Source: Pseudomonas rustica (lineage in GTDB: Bacteria; Pseudomonadota; Gammaproteobacteria; Pseudomonadales; Pseudomonadaceae). From it: DNA of 64,000 nucleotides. The DNA is taken from NCBI RefSeq assembly GCF_018336155.1, contig NZ_JAGYHF010000002.1:248001-312000 (forward strand). Direction: 5' to 3'. The notes under the pieces were generated by a model. It did no database searches, had not been told where the DNA came from, and worked only from the letters and a program-made list of their open reading frames with translations. Below are positions 52,432-60,996 of this stretch, piece after piece (position 1 is the first letter of the stretch; every line of letters starts with the position of its first letter). The translations under genes and the position numbers were made by a program.

Positions 52432-53877
52432 TCAGGAGCCGATGTAGCTGGTTTTCACCACGGTGTAGAACTCCTGGGCATAGCGGCCTTGCTCACGTGA
52501 GCCATAGGATGAACCTTTACGGCCACCGAACGGAACGTGGTAATCGACGCCGGCGGTCGGCAAGTTGACCATCACCATCCCGGCCTGCGAGTGACGTTTG
52601 AAGTGGTTGGCGTACTTCAGCGACGTCGTCGCGATACCCGCCGACAGACCGAACTCGGTGTCGTTGGCCATCGCCAGCGCCGCGTCGTAATCCGCCACGC
52701 GAACAATGTTGGCCACCGGGCCGAAGATTTCTTCACGGCTGATGCGCATCGACGCTTCGCTGTCGGCAAACAGCGTTGGCGCAAGAAAGTAGCCTTCGGT
52801 GTCACACGTCACCAGACCACCGCCGCTGACCAGACGCGCACCTTCGGACTGACCGATGTCGATGTACTTCATGTCCTGTTCAAGCTGTGCTTGCGAAACC
52901 ACTGGACCGATGTCGGTGCCGGATTTCAGCGCGTGACCGACTTTGATCGACTTCATGCGCTCGGCCATCGCTTCGACAAATTTGTCGTGAATCCCGGCGG
53001 TGACGATCAAGCGGCTCGACGCGGTGCAACGCTGACCGGTGGAGTAAAACGCGCTTTGTACCGACAGCTCGACCGCTTGCTTAAGGTCGGCGTCGTCGAG
53101 AATGATCTGCGGGTTTTTGCCGCCCATTTCCAGCTGCACTTTCGCCTGGCGCGACACGCAGTTAACAGCGATCTGACGACCCACGCCCACCGAACCGGTA
53201 AAGCTGATGCCGTCGACTTTCGGGCTCTGCACCAGCGCGTCGCCAACCACTCGACCGCTGCCCATCACCAGGTTGAACACGCCGGCCGGGAAGCCCGCGC
53301 GGGAGATGATTTCGGCCAGTGCCCAAGCGCAACCCGGCACCAGATCGGCCGGTTTCAGCACCACGCAGTTGCCGTAGGCCAGCGCCGGAGCAATCTTCCA
53401 CGCCGGAATCGCGATCGGGAAGTTCCACGGGGTGATCAGACCGACCACACCCAGCGCTTCGCGGGTGACTTCGACGTTGACGCCCGGGCGCACCGACGGC
53501 ACGTAGTCGCCAGACAGACGCAGGCATTCACCGGCGAAAAATTTGAAAATGTTGCCGGCGCGCGTTACTTCGCCGATGGCTTCGGGCAGGGTCTTGCCCT
53601 CTTCCCGCGCCAGCAAGGTGCCGAGTTCTTCGCGACGAGCGAGGATTTCCGTGCCGACTTTATCCAGCGAATCGTGACGGGCCTGAATGCCCGATGTCGA
53701 CCAGTTCGGGAACGCAGCGCGCGCCGCGTCGATGGCGGCATGAACCTGAGTCAGATCAGCCTTGGCGTAGTCGCCGATGGTGTCGCTCAACTCGGACGGG
53801 TTGATGTTGGCCGAGTAATCGGCACCGGCAACCCATTCACCGTTGATGTAATTGTCGTAACGCTTGGAATCAGTCAC
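52432..53877 (-). CDS. 2,5-dioxovalerate (2-oxoglutarate semialdehyde) dehydrogenase
   Basis: The 481-residue ALDH has the catalytic cysteine C284 (STGQRCTASSR), general base E250 (VQLEMGGKNPQ) and the Rossmann motif GFTGSVGVG-type SFTGSVGVG. In this context it oxidises the semialdehyde made by KdgD to 2-oxoglutarate. The family also includes succinate-semialdehyde and betaine-aldehyde dehydrogenases, so the specificity rests on the neighbours. The 62-bp gap after kdgD holds a hairpin with a short T-run. Confidence 0.9.
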   Translation of the reverse strand: MTDSKRYDNYINGEWVAGADYSANINPSELSDTIGDYAKADLTQVHAAIDAARAAFPNWSTSGIQARHDSLDKVGTEILARREELGTLLAREEGKTLPEAIGEVTRAGNIFKFFAGECLRLSGDYVPSVRPGVNVEVTREALGVVGLITPWNFPIAIPAWKIAPALAYGNCVVLKPADLVPGCAWALAEIISRAGFPAGVFNLVMGSGRVVGDALVQSPKVDGISFTGSVGVGRQIAVNCVSRQAKVQLEMGGKNPQIILDDADLKQAVELSVQSAFYSTGQRCTASSRLIVTAGIHDKFVEAMAERMKSIKVGHALKSGTDIGPVVSQAQLEQDMKYIDIGQSEGARLVSGGGLVTCDTEGYFLAPTLFADSEASMRISREEIFGPVANIVRVADYDAALAMANDTEFGLSAGIATTSLKYANHFKRHSQAGMVMVNLPTAGVDYHVPFGGRKGSSYGSREQGRYAQEFYTVVKTSYIGS

Positions 53878-53898
53878 AGCCTTTTCTCCTCTCGACGC

Positions 53899-53922
53899 AA
53901 AAGCCGCTGATTGCTCAGCGGC
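53899..53922 (-). terminator. Partial terminator/attenuator between kdgD and the dehydrogenase
   Basis: Read leftwards, GCCGCTGA-gcaa-TCAGCGGC-TTTT forms an 8-bp stem with a short T-run, 18 bp after the kdgD stop. It may lower expression of the downstream genes relative to kdgD. Confidence 0.55.
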
Positions 53923-53939
53923 CTCGGTTTGTTCGGGGG

Positions 53940-54851
53940 TTATTGCGCACCTTGCTTGTCGATCAGCGCGGCGAGCATTTCGTACTCTTCGCCGGTCAGG
54001 TCGGTCAGCGGTGCGCGCACCGGGCCGGCGTCATAGCCAGCGATTTTGGCGCCGGCCTTGACGATGCTCACGGCGTAACCGGCTTTGCGGTTGCGGATGT
54101 CGAGGTACGGCAGGAAGAAGTCGTCGATGATCTTGCCGACGGTGGCGTGATCTTCGCGAGCGATCGCGTGGTAGAAATCCATCGCGGTTTTCGGAATGAA
54201 GTTGAACACCGCCGAGGAGTAAACCGGCACGCCCAGCGCCTTGTAGGCAGCGGCGTAGACTTCGGCGGTCGGCAAGCCACCGAGGTAGCTGAAGCGATCA
54301 CCGAGGCGGCGACGGATCGACACCATCAACTCGATATCGCCCAGACCGTCCTTGTAACCGATCAGGTTCGGGCAGCGCTCGGCCAGACGTTCCAGCAGCG
54401 GCGCGTTGAGGCGGCAAACGTTGCGGTTGTAGACGACCACGCCGATGTTGACCGATTTGCACACGGCTTCAACGTGAGCGGCAACGCCGTCCTGACTGGC
54501 TTCGGTCAGGTAGTGCGGCAGCAACAGCAAGCCTTTGGCGCCCAGACGCTCGGCTTCCTGTGCGTATTCGATGGCCTGACGGGTCGAACCGCCGACACCG
54601 GCGAGAATCGGCACGCTGGTTTCGCAAGTGTCGACGGCAGTCTTGATGATTTCCGAATATTCGCTGGCGGCCAGGGAGAAGAATTCACCGGTGCCGCCCG
54701 CTGCGAACAGAGCCGAAGCGCCGTACGGGGCCAGCCATTCCAGACGCTTGATATAGCCCGCACGGTTGAAATCACCCTGCGCGTTGAAATCGGTAACCGG
54801 GAAGGACAGCAGGCCGGCAGAGAGGATGGACTTCAGTTCTTGTGGATTCAT
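53940..54851 (-). CDS. kdgD: 5-dehydro-4-deoxyglucarate dehydratase
   Basis: The 303-residue DapA-superfamily aldolase-type enzyme has the Schiff-base lysine K167 ([10 protein letters not shown]) and the tyrosine Y141 (VVVYNRN). It dehydrates and decarboxylates 5-dehydro-4-deoxyglucarate to 2,5-dioxopentanoate. [22 protein letters not shown] is the family start. It is first in the leftward kdgD-dehydrogenase-transporter-garD cluster; operator-like palindromes lie 57 bp and about 120 bp upstream of its ATG. Confidence 0.94.
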   Translation of the reverse strand: MNPQELKSILSAGLLSFPVTDFNAQGDFNRAGYIKRLEWLAPYGASALFAAGGTGEFFSLAASEYSEIIKTAVDTCETSVPILAGVGGSTRQAIEYAQEAERLGAKGLLLLPHYLTEASQDGVAAHVEAVCKSVNIGVVVYNRNVCRLNAPLLERLAERCPNLIGYKDGLGDIELMVSIRRRLGDRFSYLGGLPTAEVYAAAYKALGVPVYSSAVFNFIPKTAMDFYHAIAREDHATVGKIIDDFFLPYLDIRNRKAGYAVSIVKAGAKIAGYDAGPVRAPLTDLTGEEYEMLAALIDKQGAQ

Positions 54852-54907
54852 TATTCGAACACCCTGGGTAGCAATATTGTTGTGATTGTCACGTTCAGCC
54901 TTCGCCG

Positions 54908-54931
54908 AAGTTGTAGGTCATCGTACAACTT
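54908..54931. promoter_or_regulatory. Operator-like palindrome upstream of kdgD (site 1)
   Basis: AAGTTGTA-8-TACAACTT is a perfect 8-bp-arm inverted repeat. Read on the minus strand its 20-bp core GTTGTACGATGACCTACAAC matches the site upstream of the FadR-type regulator (56523-56542) at 16 of 20 positions. Confidence 0.7.
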
Positions 54932-54971
54932 AAAAGATAACCGTCAACTGCATTTCATCGTTGCGGGTGGT

Positions 54972-54986
54972 TTTTGTCCGACAAAA
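54972..54986. promoter_or_regulatory. FadR-type palindrome TTTTGTC-C-GACAAAA (site 2)
   Basis: The 7-bp perfect arms contain TTGTCCGACAA, an exact match to the FadR-family consensus TNGTNNNACNA. It lies about 120 bp upstream of kdgD, 40 bp beyond site 1. Confidence 0.55.
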
Positions 54987-55108
54987 TTGTTTCTTCAGCT
55001 ATTCGATGGCGCTGTAGAGCCTTCGCCCGACCTGAGTGGAAGGCTTGTTCAGTGGGCGTTTTGAGGGATGTTGTCCTAGGACTGAAAATCAAGCAGCCCG
55101 GATTGACC

Positions 55109-55176
55109 CCATCGCGAGCAGGCTCACTCCCACAGTGGAACGCATTTCAAGGTAGGAGTGAGCCTGCTCGCGATGG
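55109..55176. repeat. Type-2-like REP pair (CATCGCGAGCAGGCTCACTC core)
   Basis: CATCGCGAGCAGGCTCACTC and its inverse ...GAGTGAGCCTGCTCGCGATG flank a spacer of about 25 bp. It is related to the 9774-9860 pair in the GCGAGCA core. It lies in the 508-bp gap between kdgD and the small orphan gene; the rest of that gap holds the operator-like sites and the orphan-gene motif. Confidence 0.85.
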
Positions 55177-55225
55177 CGATTTCAGGACGATGGAAAGCAC
55201 CGGAAATGGATAACCGTTCGTCGAA

Positions 55226-55243
55226 ACTGGTAATTCTTACAGG
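55226..55243 (+). promoter_or_regulatory. Orphan-gene motif, site c
   Basis: ACTGGTAATTCTTACAGG lies 117 bp upstream of the small gene at 55360. It matches sites at 58522-58539 and 62644-62661 at 13 of 18 positions each. The function is unknown. Confidence 0.45.
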
Positions 55244-55359
55244 TGCCCGGCTTCTGCCACTCCTGCCCTAATGCCGTCAGGAGAGAACAAACCGACTCCG
55301 AAACGCAGACTCATGGCTGCTTCAATGGTTTGATTGGCTAAACAAAAGGATTTTGAATC

Positions 55360-55716
55360 ATGAATTTTCAAGACAACGCACTCGCTGCCCCCGTGCTCCG
55401 GGAGGCGCTGATTGTGGGCAGTGACACCGTTCTTTATGTCCACAATCTGAACGACCCGGCCCACGGCGACGTCGAGCCTTATGTAAATGCTGCGGCGGGA
55501 GATGTGATCGAATTTACGGTCACCACTTCGGCAGGCCGGCTATGGCGAGACATACTTGTAGTAACGCCCTCTCTCGACCCTTTCGTATTCCAGATCCCTA
55601 AATCAGTGTTTGGAGAAAAACCTGATCCCGGCGCCACTGCCGATCTCGTTTATACGGTGACGCGCGAAAAAATTGTCTACAAATCCGCTGTACTTAGTGT
55701 TTACGTCAAATACTAA
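55360..55716 (+). CDS. Small orphan beta-domain protein 1
   Basis: The 118-residue protein is predicted all-beta (VLYVHNLND; GDVIEFTVTTSAGRLW; DPFVFQIPKSVFG; ADLVYTVTREK; SAVLSVYVKY). It resembles one isolated module of the large repetitive Ig-like proteins of Pseudomonas, with the pattern [aromatic-x-IPK...Y-x-V...S-x-L-x-V]. It has no signal peptide, and no partner is beside it. ATG 55360 has AAAGGA upstream. AT-richer than its neighbours. The function is unknown; it is paired in type with the protein at 58622. Confidence 0.7.
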   Translation: MNFQDNALAAPVLREALIVGSDTVLYVHNLNDPAHGDVEPYVNAAAGDVIEFTVTTSAGRLWRDILVVTPSLDPFVFQIPKSVFGEKPDPGATADLVYTVTREKIVYKSAVLSVYVKY

Positions 55717-55723
55717 GCAACCG

Positions 55724-56479
55724 TCACCCCTGCGCCTGCGCCTCTTCATGCGCCTGGCGCAGCCTCTCGCGACTATTCGTCAGATGCAGTCGCATCGCCG
55801 CCCGCGCCGCATCGGAATCCTGCCGCGCAATCGCCTGATAAATCTCTTCATGCTCGCGGCTGACGCGATTCATGTAGTGCTGCTGATCGTCATGGGCCAG
55901 ACGCGCTGAATTCAGCCGCGTGCGCGGAATGATGCTGGTGCCGAGGTGGGTCATGATGTCGGTGAAGTAGCGGTTGCCGGTCGACAGCGCGATTTCCAAG
56001 TGGAAGGCGAAATCGGACGCGACGGCATCGCTGGCGTGGGCGACGCTGTCGTTCAGTGCATCGAGGGCGGCGCGCATGGTTACCAGTTGCTCGGGGCTGC
56101 GGCGTTGCGCGGCGAGGCCGGCGGACTCGACTTCGAGGCTGATGCGCAATTCGAGAATCGCCAATACGTCACGCAAGGTGACGACGGTGGCCGGATCGAT
56201 GCGAAAGCCGCTCGGGCTCGGTGTGTCGAGGACAAACGTGCCGATGCCGTGGCGGGTTTCCACTTGCCCGGCGGCTTGCAGACGGGAGATCGCCTCGCGC
56301 ACCACGGTGCGGCTGACGCCGTGCTCCTGCATGATCGCCGATTCAGTGGGGAGCTTATCGCCCCGTTTGAGCAGGCCGTCACGGATCTGCTCGGTCAGCA
56401 CCGTCACCAGTTCCTGTGCCAGGCTGCGGCGCTTGCGCGGGAAGCGTGGGGTGTCGATCAGGTTTTCCATGGTCTGCAT
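55724..56479 (-). CDS. FadR-family transcriptional regulator (likely galactarate regulator)
   Basis: The 251-residue GntR/FadR protein has an N-terminal winged helix (LAQELVTVLTEQIRDGLLKRGDKLPTESAIM; VSRTVVREAISRL as separate segments) and a C-terminal FCD domain with the metal/effector ligands (FHLEIALSTGN; INRVSREHEEIYQAI-type SREHEEIYQAI). Its promoter carries the 20-bp site shared with kdgD, so autoregulation and control of the kdgD cluster are likely; GguR-type regulators of this family have been described for galactarate genes. ATG 56479 (MQTMENLI) is chosen; ATG 56470 is an alternative. Confidence 0.85.
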   Translation of the reverse strand: MQTMENLIDTPRFPRKRRSLAQELVTVLTEQIRDGLLKRGDKLPTESAIMQEHGVSRTVVREAISRLQAAGQVETRHGIGTFVLDTPSPSGFRIDPATVVTLRDVLAILELRISLEVESAGLAAQRRSPEQLVTMRAALDALNDSVAHASDAVASDFAFHLEIALSTGNRYFTDIMTHLGTSIIPRTRLNSARLAHDDQQHYMNRVSREHEEIYQAIARQDSDAARAAMRLHLTNSRERLRQAHEEAQAQG

Positions 56480-56522
56480 TTTGTCTCGAAAATTCGGCTT
56501 GAGGCCATCATAGCTCAAGCGG

Positions 56523-56542
56523 GTTGTACGATCACTGTCAAC
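56523..56542. promoter_or_regulatory. Operator-like site upstream of the FadR-type regulator (site 3)
   Basis: GTTGTACGATCACTGTCAAC shares 16 of 20 bases with the kdgD site 1 and keeps the GTTG...CAAC ends. It lies 44 bp before the regulator's ATG. Confidence 0.65.
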
Positions 56543-56552
56543 GCGACCTCCT

Positions 56553-56631
56553 TGTAGGAGCTGCCGAAGGCTGCGATCTTTTGATTTTATGGATCAAGAT
56601 CAAAAGATCGCAGCCTCCGGCAGCTCCTACA
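56553..56631. repeat. Type-1 REP pair, copy I
   Basis: Inverted cores with the right arm variant GCCTCCGGC. It lies between the regulator promoter and the end of the ABC transporter gene. Confidence 0.9.
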
Positions 56632-56644
56632 AGGGCTCCGGGGG

Positions 56645-58372
56645 TCAGGCGGTTACGGGTTGCTCGACGAGATGGCCGCTGTCGATGCGTACATGTCTAG
56701 GGTGGAAGCGTTTCAAACTGCTGCGGTGTCCGACGCTGACGATGCTCAACCCCGGCAACTGATCGATCAACGCCTGATACAACGTCGCCTCATCCTCTTC
56801 ATCCATCGCCGATGTGGCTTCGTCCATGTACAGCCAATGCGGTGCGTAAAGCAGCGCGCGGGCGAAGGCCAGTCGTTGCTGCTCACCCGGCGACAGCATG
56901 CGCTGCCAGTGATTGGCTTCGTCCAGTCGCGCCACCAGATGTGGCAAGCGGCAGGTTTCCAGCACCTCGGCATAACGCTCAGGCGCGTAGGTCTCGCTCG
57001 GTTGTGGATAACTCAATGCTTCGCGCAAGGTGCCGATTGGCAGATACGGTTTTTGTGGCAAGAACAGGTAACGCGCCGCCGGCAGACGAATGTTGCCGTG
57101 CCCCGCTGGCCACAAATGCCCCATCGCCCGCAGCAGTGTCGATTTACCACTGCCGGAACGCCCGCTGAGCATCACTCGATCACCCGGTTCAACGGTCATG
57201 TCGGCGCTGGTCAGCAGATGACGACCGTCGGCCAGATCCAGACCGAGGTTGTGCACCTTCAATTCGCTGCCCTGATTCTGCACATCGATCGCAGGCTTGC
57301 GCTCTTCGTTATCGGTCATCGCCTGACGGAAACTCAGCAGACGATCACACGTGGCGCGCCACGACGCGAGGCTCTGATAGGCACTGATGAACCAGCTGAA
57401 ACTCTCTTGAACGTTGCCGAACGCCGAGCTGATCTGCATCAGCTCACCGAGCTCGATCTTGCCGGCAAGGTAACGCGGCGAAGCGACAATAAACGGGAAA
57501 ATAATCGCCGCCTGGCTGTAACCGGCGGTGAAAAAGGTCAGGCGCTTGGACACTTTCATGATGTCCCAGAAGTTATGCCAGACATTGCCGAAGCGCCCGC
57601 TCAAGCGACGATTTTCATTCGGTTCGCCGTTGTACAACGCGATGCTTTCAGCATTCTCACGAATCCGCACCATGGAAAAACGCAGGTCGGCTTCGAAGCG
57701 TTGTTGTTGGTTGTTCAGGCCGATCAAGCGACGCCCGATCAAATGCGTCAGCCAACTGCCGACGATCGCGTAAACCAGCACGCACCAGAACATGTAGCCG
57801 GGAATGGTCACGCCATAGACTTCGATACTGCCCGACACGCCCCACAAAATAATAGAAAAAGACACCAAACTGACAATATTACGCAGCAGGCCGATACCCA
57901 GCTCGAGGGTGTTGGAAGTGAAGTTATTGAGGTCTTCGGAAATCCGCTGATCCGGGTTATCGGTATAACCGCCCTGCTCCAGCTGGTAGTAATTCTTGTC
58001 GGAAAGCCAACGTGAAAAATGCTTCTCGGTGAGCCACGCCCGCCAGCGAATCGTCAGCATCTGCGTCAGATACAGCCGATACACCGCGCCGATAATCGCC
58101 ACGGCGGCAATGCCGCAGAAGTACAGAATCAACTGCCAAAACGCTGCCTCGTCTTTCTTTTGCAGCGCGTTGTAAAAGTCTTTGTACCAGGTGTTGAACC
58201 ACACCGAGATGCCCACGCTAAGCAGCGAGAGCGCGATCACGGCAATCAACAGCGTCCAGGCCTTGCCCTTCTCTTCACTGCGCCAATACGGCGTGATGAT
58301 CGCCCACACCTTGCGAAAAAACTGCCCGCGCACAGCATCGTTGACCGCGGAATATTCAGCGTTCTGATTCAT
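56645..58372 (-). CDS. ABC transporter, fused permease-ATPase, SbmA/BacA-like (YddA type)
   Basis: The 575-residue half-transporter has six N-terminal helices (about 25-330) of the ABC_membrane_2/SbmA type (LTEKHFSRWLSDKNYYQLEQGGYTDNPDQRISEDL) and a C-terminal ATPase with P-loop [10 protein letters not shown] and signature SPGEQQRLAFARAL. YddA/SbmA-like exporters move peptides or fatty-acid-type substrates; no biosynthetic genes are adjacent, so the substrate is unknown. MNQNAEYSAVNDAVRGQFF is the start. Confidence 0.88.
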   Translation of the reverse strand: MNQNAEYSAVNDAVRGQFFRKVWAIITPYWRSEEKGKAWTLLIAVIALSLLSVGISVWFNTWYKDFYNALQKKDEAAFWQLILYFCGIAAVAIIGAVYRLYLTQMLTIRWRAWLTEKHFSRWLSDKNYYQLEQGGYTDNPDQRISEDLNNFTSNTLELGIGLLRNIVSLVSFSIILWGVSGSIEVYGVTIPGYMFWCVLVYAIVGSWLTHLIGRRLIGLNNQQQRFEADLRFSMVRIRENAESIALYNGEPNENRRLSGRFGNVWHNFWDIMKVSKRLTFFTAGYSQAAIIFPFIVASPRYLAGKIELGELMQISSAFGNVQESFSWFISAYQSLASWRATCDRLLSFRQAMTDNEERKPAIDVQNQGSELKVHNLGLDLADGRHLLTSADMTVEPGDRVMLSGRSGSGKSTLLRAMGHLWPAGHGNIRLPAARYLFLPQKPYLPIGTLREALSYPQPSETYAPERYAEVLETCRLPHLVARLDEANHWQRMLSPGEQQRLAFARALLYAPHWLYMDEATSAMDEEDEATLYQALIDQLPGLSIVSVGHRSSLKRFHPRHVRIDSGHLVEQPVTA

Positions 58373-58521
58373 GGAAAAGGCTCGATATAGAAAAGAACAG
58401 ACACGCTCCGATCATAGTAGATCGGGGCGGTTTATCGCGAGGGTGGGACAGGCTCATTCAGGGATTGTTCAGATTCAGAGGAGTTTCGGCCAGGCAAACA
58501 GAGCACATACCGCTCGTCACG

Positions 58522-58539
58522 ACTGTCAGAGTTGACAGT
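58522..58539. promoter_or_regulatory. Orphan-gene motif, site a (perfect inverted repeat)
   Basis: ACTGTCA-GAGT-TGACAGT is a perfect 7-bp-arm palindrome 83 bp upstream of the small gene at 58622. Related sites stand upstream of the other three orphan genes. Confidence 0.55.
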
Positions 58540-58621
58540 AGAAGGCAAAATTCAGCTGTGATCGACTGCGTTGACCTCTTGCGCTGCGCAGAGCCAACCT
58601 GAACGTCAAAGGGAATTCATC

Positions 58622-58966
58622 ATGGTAGACACTCGAGACCCGATCCAGGCTCCCACATGTGAACACATCAAAAACGGAATACTGAAACTTAGCGCAATAG
58701 AAGGGCCGTTTTTTTACTTCAAGGTGTTTTCCGAATACCCGAACACATCGCTCAGATCCTTTTGGATTAACTACGCTACCCCATCAAAATCCGATCAGGC
58801 CCCCGAACAAATCTCGCCGCTATTGGACGCTGATGTGAAGTGGCGGAAAGAGGACATGGAGCCCTATTTAGGCAGATCAATGTACGTCCAATATGACGTT
58901 TTTCTGAATGACGGCAGTGGCAGACACTTCTCTTCGCCTAAAACCACCTTTCTAGTCGAACAGTGA
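58622..58966 (+). CDS. Small orphan beta-domain protein 2
   Basis: The 114-residue protein (MVDTRDPIQAPTCEHIKNG) ends with VKWRKEDMEPYLGRSM, YVQYDVFLNDGSGRHFSSPK and TTFLVEQ, the same order of strand motifs as the protein at 55360. It fits one module of the Pseudomonas Ig-like repeat proteins. AT-rich relative to the window. ATG 58622 has AAAGGGAATTC upstream. No signal peptide is visible. The function is unknown. Confidence 0.7.
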   Translation: MVDTRDPIQAPTCEHIKNGILKLSAIEGPFFYFKVFSEYPNTSLRSFWINYATPSKSDQAPEQISPLLDADVKWRKEDMEPYLGRSMYVQYDVFLNDGSGRHFSSPKTTFLVEQ

Positions 58967-58969
58967 CGA

Positions 58970-59005
58970 CAAGGGAGCAACCTGCGAAGCCGGGTTGCTC
59001 CCTTG
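58970..59005. terminator. Bidirectional terminator between orphan gene 2 and roxR
   Basis: A 13-bp perfect stem CAAGGGAGCAACC/GGTTGCTCCCTTG with a 10-nt loop. It lies between the two convergent genes. T-runs are short, so termination may be partial. Confidence 0.7.
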
Positions 59006-59031
59006 TGAAGTCGAGCCGGTGAAATCAGACT

Positions 59032-59592
59032 TCAGCGACGAACCGGGCGCTTCTGCAGTTTGCGCTGCAGGGTGCGGCGGTGCATGCCCAGGGCGCGGGC
59101 AGTGGCGGAGATGTTGCCTTCGTGTTCGGTGAGCACGCGCTGGATGTGTTCCCACTGCAGGCGGTCAACCGACATCGGGTTTTCCGGCACCAGACTGTCG
59201 AGGTCGGCGTGCTCGGAGAGCAGCGCGGCCAATACGTCGTCGGCGTCGGCCGGTTTGCACAGGTAGTTGCAGGCGCCGCGCTTGATCGCTTCGACCGCGG
59301 TGGCAATGCTCGAATAACCGGTGAGGATCACCACGCGCATTTCCGGATCCAGCTCCAGCAGCTTGGGCAGCAGCACCAGACCGGAGTCGCCGTCCATTTT
59401 CAGGTCGAGCGCGGCGTAGTCCGGCAGATCGGCCTGGGCGATGGTCAGGCCTTCTTCGGCGGAACCGGCGGTGCTGACGCGAAAGCCACGACGGGCCATG
59501 GCGCGGGCCATGACGCGGGTGAATGTTGCGTCGTCATCGACCAGCAGCAAATGCGGCAGTTCTTCGCCTTCGACTTGGATTTCGTCACTCAT
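59032..59592 (-). CDS. roxR: Response regulator RoxR (RegA/PrrA family)
   Basis: The 186-residue regulator has a receiver domain with phospho-acceptor D63 (AALDLKM) and a C-terminal Fis-type helix-turn-helix (GNISATARALGMHRRTLQRKLQK). It pairs with RoxS and controls respiratory oxidases (in P. aeruginosa, cyanide-insensitive cioAB). ATG 59592 (MSDEIQVEGEELPHLLLVDD) is the family start; it overlaps the end of roxS by 8 bp. Confidence 0.93.
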   Translation of the reverse strand: MSDEIQVEGEELPHLLLVDDDATFTRVMARAMARRGFRVSTAGSAEEGLTIAQADLPDYAALDLKMDGDSGLVLLPKLLELDPEMRVVILTGYSSIATAVEAIKRGACNYLCKPADADDVLAALLSEHADLDSLVPENPMSVDRLQWEHIQRVLTEHEGNISATARALGMHRRTLQRKLQKRPVRR

Positions 59593-60847
59593 GTTGGTCT
59601 CCTCGGGCGCCGTGAGGCAGGCGCAGCTCGGTGAGCGTGCCGCCTTCCTCATGACTATAGAGTTTCACTGAGCCGCCGGCGCGTGTCACGCTGGCCTTGC
59701 TCAAAAACAGGCCCAGGCCGAAACCTTTGCCCTTGGTGGTAAAAAACGGTTTGCCGATCTGCTCGGCGATGGCCAGCGGCACACCGGCGCCGTGATCACG
59801 AATGCTGATGGTGACGTCTTCGGCATCCCAATCCAGGGTTACCTGAAGGTTTTCCGGGCAGGCGTCGGCGGCGTTGTTCAGCAGATTGAGCAGCGCCTGG
59901 GTCAGATCCGGCGGCGGCGCCATGCGCGGCACCGTGCCTTGGCCGAGACGATGGAAACGGTAACTTGCCTCGGGACGCATCAGGTGCCAGCGATTAAGCG
60001 CCTCATCGAGCCAGTCGGTGACGTCCTGCATATCGATCGCCAGACGACGATTGGCTTCGGCGGCGCGCACCAGTTGCTGCAGGGTTTCCTTGCAGAGTTT
60101 GACCTGATCTTGCAGCACTTTCAGATCGTCCTGCAGCAGCGGATCGGGGTGATCCTGCTGCATCTCTTTGAGCAAAACACTCATGGTCGCCAGCGGCGTG
60201 CCGAGCTCATGGGCAGCGCCAGCGGCTTGAGTGGCGACGGCGAGCAACTGTTGATCACGCAGACCTTCTTCACGGCGAATCGCCCGCAACTCTTCCTGAC
60301 GACGCAGCTCTTCGGCCATGCGCGCAGCGAAGAAGGTGATGACGGCGGCAGCGAGCGCGAAGCTCAGCCACATGCCGTAGACCTGCAGATTCTCGCGGGC
60401 GATCGGCAGAGTTTCCAGCGGATAGAACCGCGTCAGCATCACCGTGTACAGGGCCAGCGCGATGCCCGACAGCACCACCGAATAGCGCCATGGCAGCGTC
60501 ACCGCAGCGATGGTCAGCGGCACCAGATAATAGGAAACGAACGGGTTGGTCGAACCGCCGGAGAAATACAGCAGCGCACTGTGGATCACCAGATCACAGG
60601 CCAGTTGCAGCGCGTATTCAAGCTCGGTCACCGGCCACGAGGTGCGCAGGCGCACGGCGGTGAACACGCAAAGTAGCGTCGAGCAGCCGAGGGTCATCGC
60701 CAGTTGCACCCACGGCAACGGCAACAGTTGCAGCCAATAAGCCAGGCCTACGGAGCCAGCCTGCGCGGCGAGCACCAAGGTGCGGATGAACGTCAACCGC
60801 CAGAGGTTCTGGCGAGTGGCGGAAGTCAGTTGTACGGGGGCGAGCAT
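59585..60847 (-). CDS. roxS: Redox sensor histidine kinase RoxS (RegB/PrrB family)
   Basis: The 420-residue kinase has six N-terminal membrane helices with the ubiquinone-binding heptapeptide GGSTNPF at 97-103 and the phosphorylatable H213 in AAHELGTPLAT, followed by the ATPase domain (LLNLLNNAADACPENL). It senses the respiratory redox state through the quinone pool. I chose ATG 60847 (MLAPVQLTSATRQN), the family start; the open frame reaches 60934. Confidence 0.93.
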   Translation of the reverse strand: MLAPVQLTSATRQNLWRLTFIRTLVLAAQAGSVGLAYWLQLLPLPWVQLAMTLGCSTLLCVFTAVRLRTSWPVTELEYALQLACDLVIHSALLYFSGGSTNPFVSYYLVPLTIAAVTLPWRYSVVLSGIALALYTVMLTRFYPLETLPIARENLQVYGMWLSFALAAAVITFFAARMAEELRRQEELRAIRREEGLRDQQLLAVATQAAGAAHELGTPLATMSVLLKEMQQDHPDPLLQDDLKVLQDQVKLCKETLQQLVRAAEANRRLAIDMQDVTDWLDEALNRWHLMRPEASYRFHRLGQGTVPRMAPPPDLTQALLNLLNNAADACPENLQVTLDWDAEDVTISIRDHGAGVPLAIAEQIGKPFFTTKGKGFGLGLFLSKASVTRAGGSVKLYSHEEGGTLTELRLPHGARGDQHE

Positions 60848-60996
60848 GAGCTCTCCTGATGAGCGCTCCAGGCGGATCGCACGGAGTATAACCAAGCCAC
60901 GGGCTTGAGAGGCGAAAGTGCGGCAAACGACCACATGGCGACGATGGAGAATTCATCTGAGTTGAAGAAAATTCCAGGGGCTATCGGAGATCAATT

